From an uncultured Bacillota bacterium (GTDB lineage: Bacteria; Bacillota_I; Bacilli_A; RF39; UBA660): DNA of 6,170 nt. Positions 4,039 through 6,170 of the stretch are shown here, one piece after another. A program made the translations under genes and the position numbers. Location: the NCBI GenBank assembly GCA_946540075.1, contig CAMNHZ010000046.1:1-6170 (forward strand), written 5' to 3'. The first letter of the stretch is position 1. Every line of letters begins with the position of its first letter. The notes below the pieces were generated by a model. The model was not told where the DNA came from, searched no databases, and worked only from the letters and a program-made list of their open reading frames with translations.

Positions 4039-6170
4039 ATGAAAAAAACATTCGAATTAGATTTTCATGGGAGAAAAATTGTAGTTGAACATGGGCAATT
4101 AGCTAAGCAAGCAAGTGGAGCAGTACTTGTTAGATATGGTGATACTGTAGTATTATCAACGGTAGTAGTATCAGATAATGTTAATGTTTTGGCTGATTTC
4201 TTTCCACTAATGGTTTTATATCAAGAAAAACTATATTCAGTTGGAAAAATCCCAGGAGGATTCATTAAAAGAGAAGGAAGACCTACTGATAATGCTACAT
4301 TAGCAGCTCGTATGATTGATCGTCCAATGCGTCCTTTATTTCCAGAAGGATTTAAAAACGAGGTTCAAATTGTAAATACAGTTCTTTCAGTAGATCAAGA
4401 TAATTCACCAGAACTTACTGGTTTATTTGGATCATCATTATGTACTTCTATAAGTAAGATTCCATTTGATGGACCAGTCGCAGCTGTTAAAGTAGGGCGT
4501 GTTGATGGAGAGTTTATAATTAATCCAACTACTGAACAATTAGAATTATCTGATATAGATTTAACTGTTGCAGGTACAAAAGATGCTATTAATATGGTTG
4601 AAAGTAGTGCATCAGAAGCTAGTGAAGAAGATATGCTAGATGCTCTTATGTTTGGACATGAAGCAGTTAAAGAATTGTGTAAATTCCAAGAAGATATTAT
4701 TAAAGAAATTGGTTTAGAAAAAATGGATTATGAGGTACTTGAAATTCCAGAAGAGGTAAAAGAAGAAGTAAAAGAATTAGCTTCTGATAAATTAGATAAA
4801 GCACTTCATTCTAAGAAAGATAAGTTAGAAAAATATGCTGAAATTGATGCAGTAAAAGAAGAAGTAATTAAAAAATATCAAGATGAATATGAAGATAAAT
4901 TAAAAGATGATGATTATCGTAAATTAATTACTGGTGTTAAACTTGTTCTTGAAGATATTGAATATAATATTTTTAGACGAATAGTTGTAAAAGAACATAC
5001 TCGTGTTGATGGTCGTAAGATGGATGAGATTAGACCTCTTAGTACAGATATAGATTTACTTCCTCGTACACATGGATCGGCTCTATTTACTCGTGGACAA
5101 ACTCAAGCTTTAGGCGTAGTAACATTAGGTGCTTTAGGTGAACATCAAATATTAGATGGTGTTAGTATTGAAGAAGAAAAAAGATTTATGTTACATTATA
5201 ATTTTCCACAATTTAGTGTAGGTTCAACTGGAAGATATGGTGCCCCAGGTAGAAGAGAAATTGGACATGGTGCATTAGGAGAAAAGGCTTTACTTAGAGT
5301 TATGCCTAGTGAAGAAGAATTCCCATATACAGTACGTGTAGTATCAGAAATATTAGAGAGTAATGGATCATCATCTCAAGCAAGTATATGTGCAGGATGT
5401 ATGGCTTTAATGGCTGCAGGTGTACCAATTAAAGCACCAGTAGCAGGTATTGCAATGGGGCTTATTACAGATGGTGATGATTATACAGTTTTAACAGATA
5501 TTCAAGGTATGGAAGATCACTTAGGTGATATGGACTTTAAAGTAGCAGGTACTGAAAAAGGTATATGTGCACTTCAAATGGATATTAAAATAAAGGGAAT
5601 AACTAAAGAAGTATTAAAAGAAGCATTAGAACAAGCTAAAAAGGCTCGTAAACAAATACTTGATGTTATTACTAAGCAGATTAAAGAACCAAGAAAAGAA
5701 GTATCTAAATATGCACCAAAGACAATGACATTTAAGATAGATCCTAGTAAGATTAAAGATGTTATTGGTAAAGGTGGAGATACAATTACTAAGATAATTT
5801 TAGAAGCTTCTAATGTTGAGACAGTTACTGATAGTAATGCTGTTAAAGTTGATTTAGAAGAAGATGGTAGAGTAATTATTTATCATAGTAATCAAGATAT
5901 TATTGATAAAACTGCTAATATGATTAAAGATATAGTAAGAGAAGTAGAAGATGGAAAAGTATATTCTGGTAAAGTTGTTAAAGTAGAAGACTTTGGATGC
6001 TTCGTTGAATTATGGCCTGGATGTGAAGGATTAGTTCACGTATCTAAATTAGCACAAGAACGCGTTGAAAAGACTAGTGATGTTGTTAAAGTAGGAGATC
6101 AAATTTTAGTAAAATCATTAGGATACGATAAACGTGGTAGATTAAATTTATCAAGAAAAGATGCAATTAA
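4039..6170 (+). CDS. pnp: Polynucleotide phosphorylase (3' end cut by the window edge)
   Basis: PNPase is a trimeric 3'-to-5' exoribonuclease that degrades RNA with phosphate, releasing nucleoside diphosphates, and takes part in mRNA turnover. The 710 codons seen are open to the right edge with no frameshift. The first RNase PH domain (about 10-140) includes GGFIKREGRPTDNATLAARM (73-92). The helical linker is about 145-310. The second RNase PH domain (about 320-550) contains LFTRGQTQAL (349-358), GRREIGHGALGE (404-415) and GMEDHLGDMDFKVAGTEKG (490-508), where D493 and D499 correspond to the E. coli catalytic D486 and D492. A KH domain (about 562-625) has GKGG (577-580). The S1 domain (about 638-706) ends in RGRLNLSRK, so only the C-terminal tail is missing. 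Within KH, about ten extra residues (590-600) appear relative to B. subtilis. GTGAGGTAA (4026-4034) is the SD. CGT arginine codons are commoner than in the upstream genes, fitting higher expression. Confidence 0.97.
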   Translation, partial: MKKTFELDFHGRKIVVEHGQLAKQASGAVLVRYGDTVVLSTVVVSDNVNVLADFFPLMVLYQEKLYSVGKIPGGFIKREGRPTDNATLAARMIDRPMRPLFPEGFKNEVQIVNTVLSVDQDNSPELTGLFGSSLCTSISKIPFDGPVAAVKVGRVDGEFIINPTTEQLELSDIDLTVAGTKDAINMVESSASEASEEDMLDALMFGHEAVKELCKFQEDIIKEIGLEKMDYEVLEIPEEVKEEVKELASDKLDKALHSKKDKLEKYAEIDAVKEEVIKKYQDEYEDKLKDDDYRKLITGVKLVLEDIEYNIFRRIVVKEHTRVDGRKMDEIRPLSTDIDLLPRTHGSALFTRGQTQALGVVTLGALGEHQILDGVSIEEEKRFMLHYNFPQFSVGSTGRYGAPGRREIGHGALGEKALLRVMPSEEEFPYTVRVVSEILESNGSSSQASICAGCMALMAAGVPIKAPVAGIAMGLITDGDDYTVLTDIQGMEDHLGDMDFKVAGTEKGICALQMDIKIKGITKEVLKEALEQAKKARKQILDVITKQIKEPRKEVSKYAPKTMTFKIDPSKIKDVIGKGGDTITKIILEASNVETVTDSNAVKVDLEEDGRVIIYHSNQDIIDKTANMIKDIVREVEDGKVYSGKVVKVEDFGCFVELWPGCEGLVHVSKLAQERVEKTSDVVKVGDQILVKSLGYDKRGRLNLSRKDAI

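Overview
This window looks like chromosomal core DNA from a very AT-rich bacterium of the Bacilli/Mollicutes-like branch of the Firmicutes (Bacillota), for example an RF39- or Erysipelotrichales-like lineage. That placement is inferred from Bacillus-like S15, TruB and PNPase sequences, strong Shine-Dalgarno (SD) sites, strong AT bias and AGA-dominated arginine codons. All seven tryptophans are encoded by TGG and no gene contains an in-frame TGA. The standard bacterial code therefore applies, not the Mycoplasma code. All genes are on the + strand and no gap exceeds 150 bases. I see no mobile element, CRISPR array, tRNA or rRNA.

Layout, left to right. (1) A single-gene unit has a perfect consensus sigma-A promoter (37-65), a membrane-tethered transglutaminase-like protein (95-1396) and a hairpin terminator overlapping its stop codon. 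(2) An extended -10 promoter leads into a two-gene operon: gpmA (phosphoglycerate mutase, 1463-2161) and truB (tRNA pseudouridine-55 synthase, 2173-3042), 11 bases apart. (3) An uncharacterised 135-residue protein (3160-3567) has its own probable promoter, a hairpin covering its SD, and a terminator-like hairpin over its stop codon. (4) The rpsO-pnp unit has a promoter near 3597-3625, a structured leader of about 75 bases, rpsO (ribosomal protein S15, 3708-3977), an intergenic terminator-like hairpin, and pnp (polynucleotide phosphorylase, from 4039). pnp runs off the right edge after 710 codons, with its catalytic, KH and almost all of its S1 region present.

truB, rpsO and pnp are the remnant of the classical translation/RNA-turnover cluster (in Bacillus: infB-rbfA-truB-ribC-rpsO-pnpA). 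Here gpmA precedes truB and the unknown gene occupies the slot where the bifunctional riboflavin kinase/FAD synthetase gene normally sits. The most interesting non-coding signals are the rpsO leader, whose loop contains CTCC able to pair with the rpsO SD (a possible S15 autoregulatory pseudoknot), and the SD-covering hairpin of the unknown gene. I found no convincing new multi-gene system. The least ordinary proteins are the transglutaminase-like surface protein and the unknown 135-residue protein.
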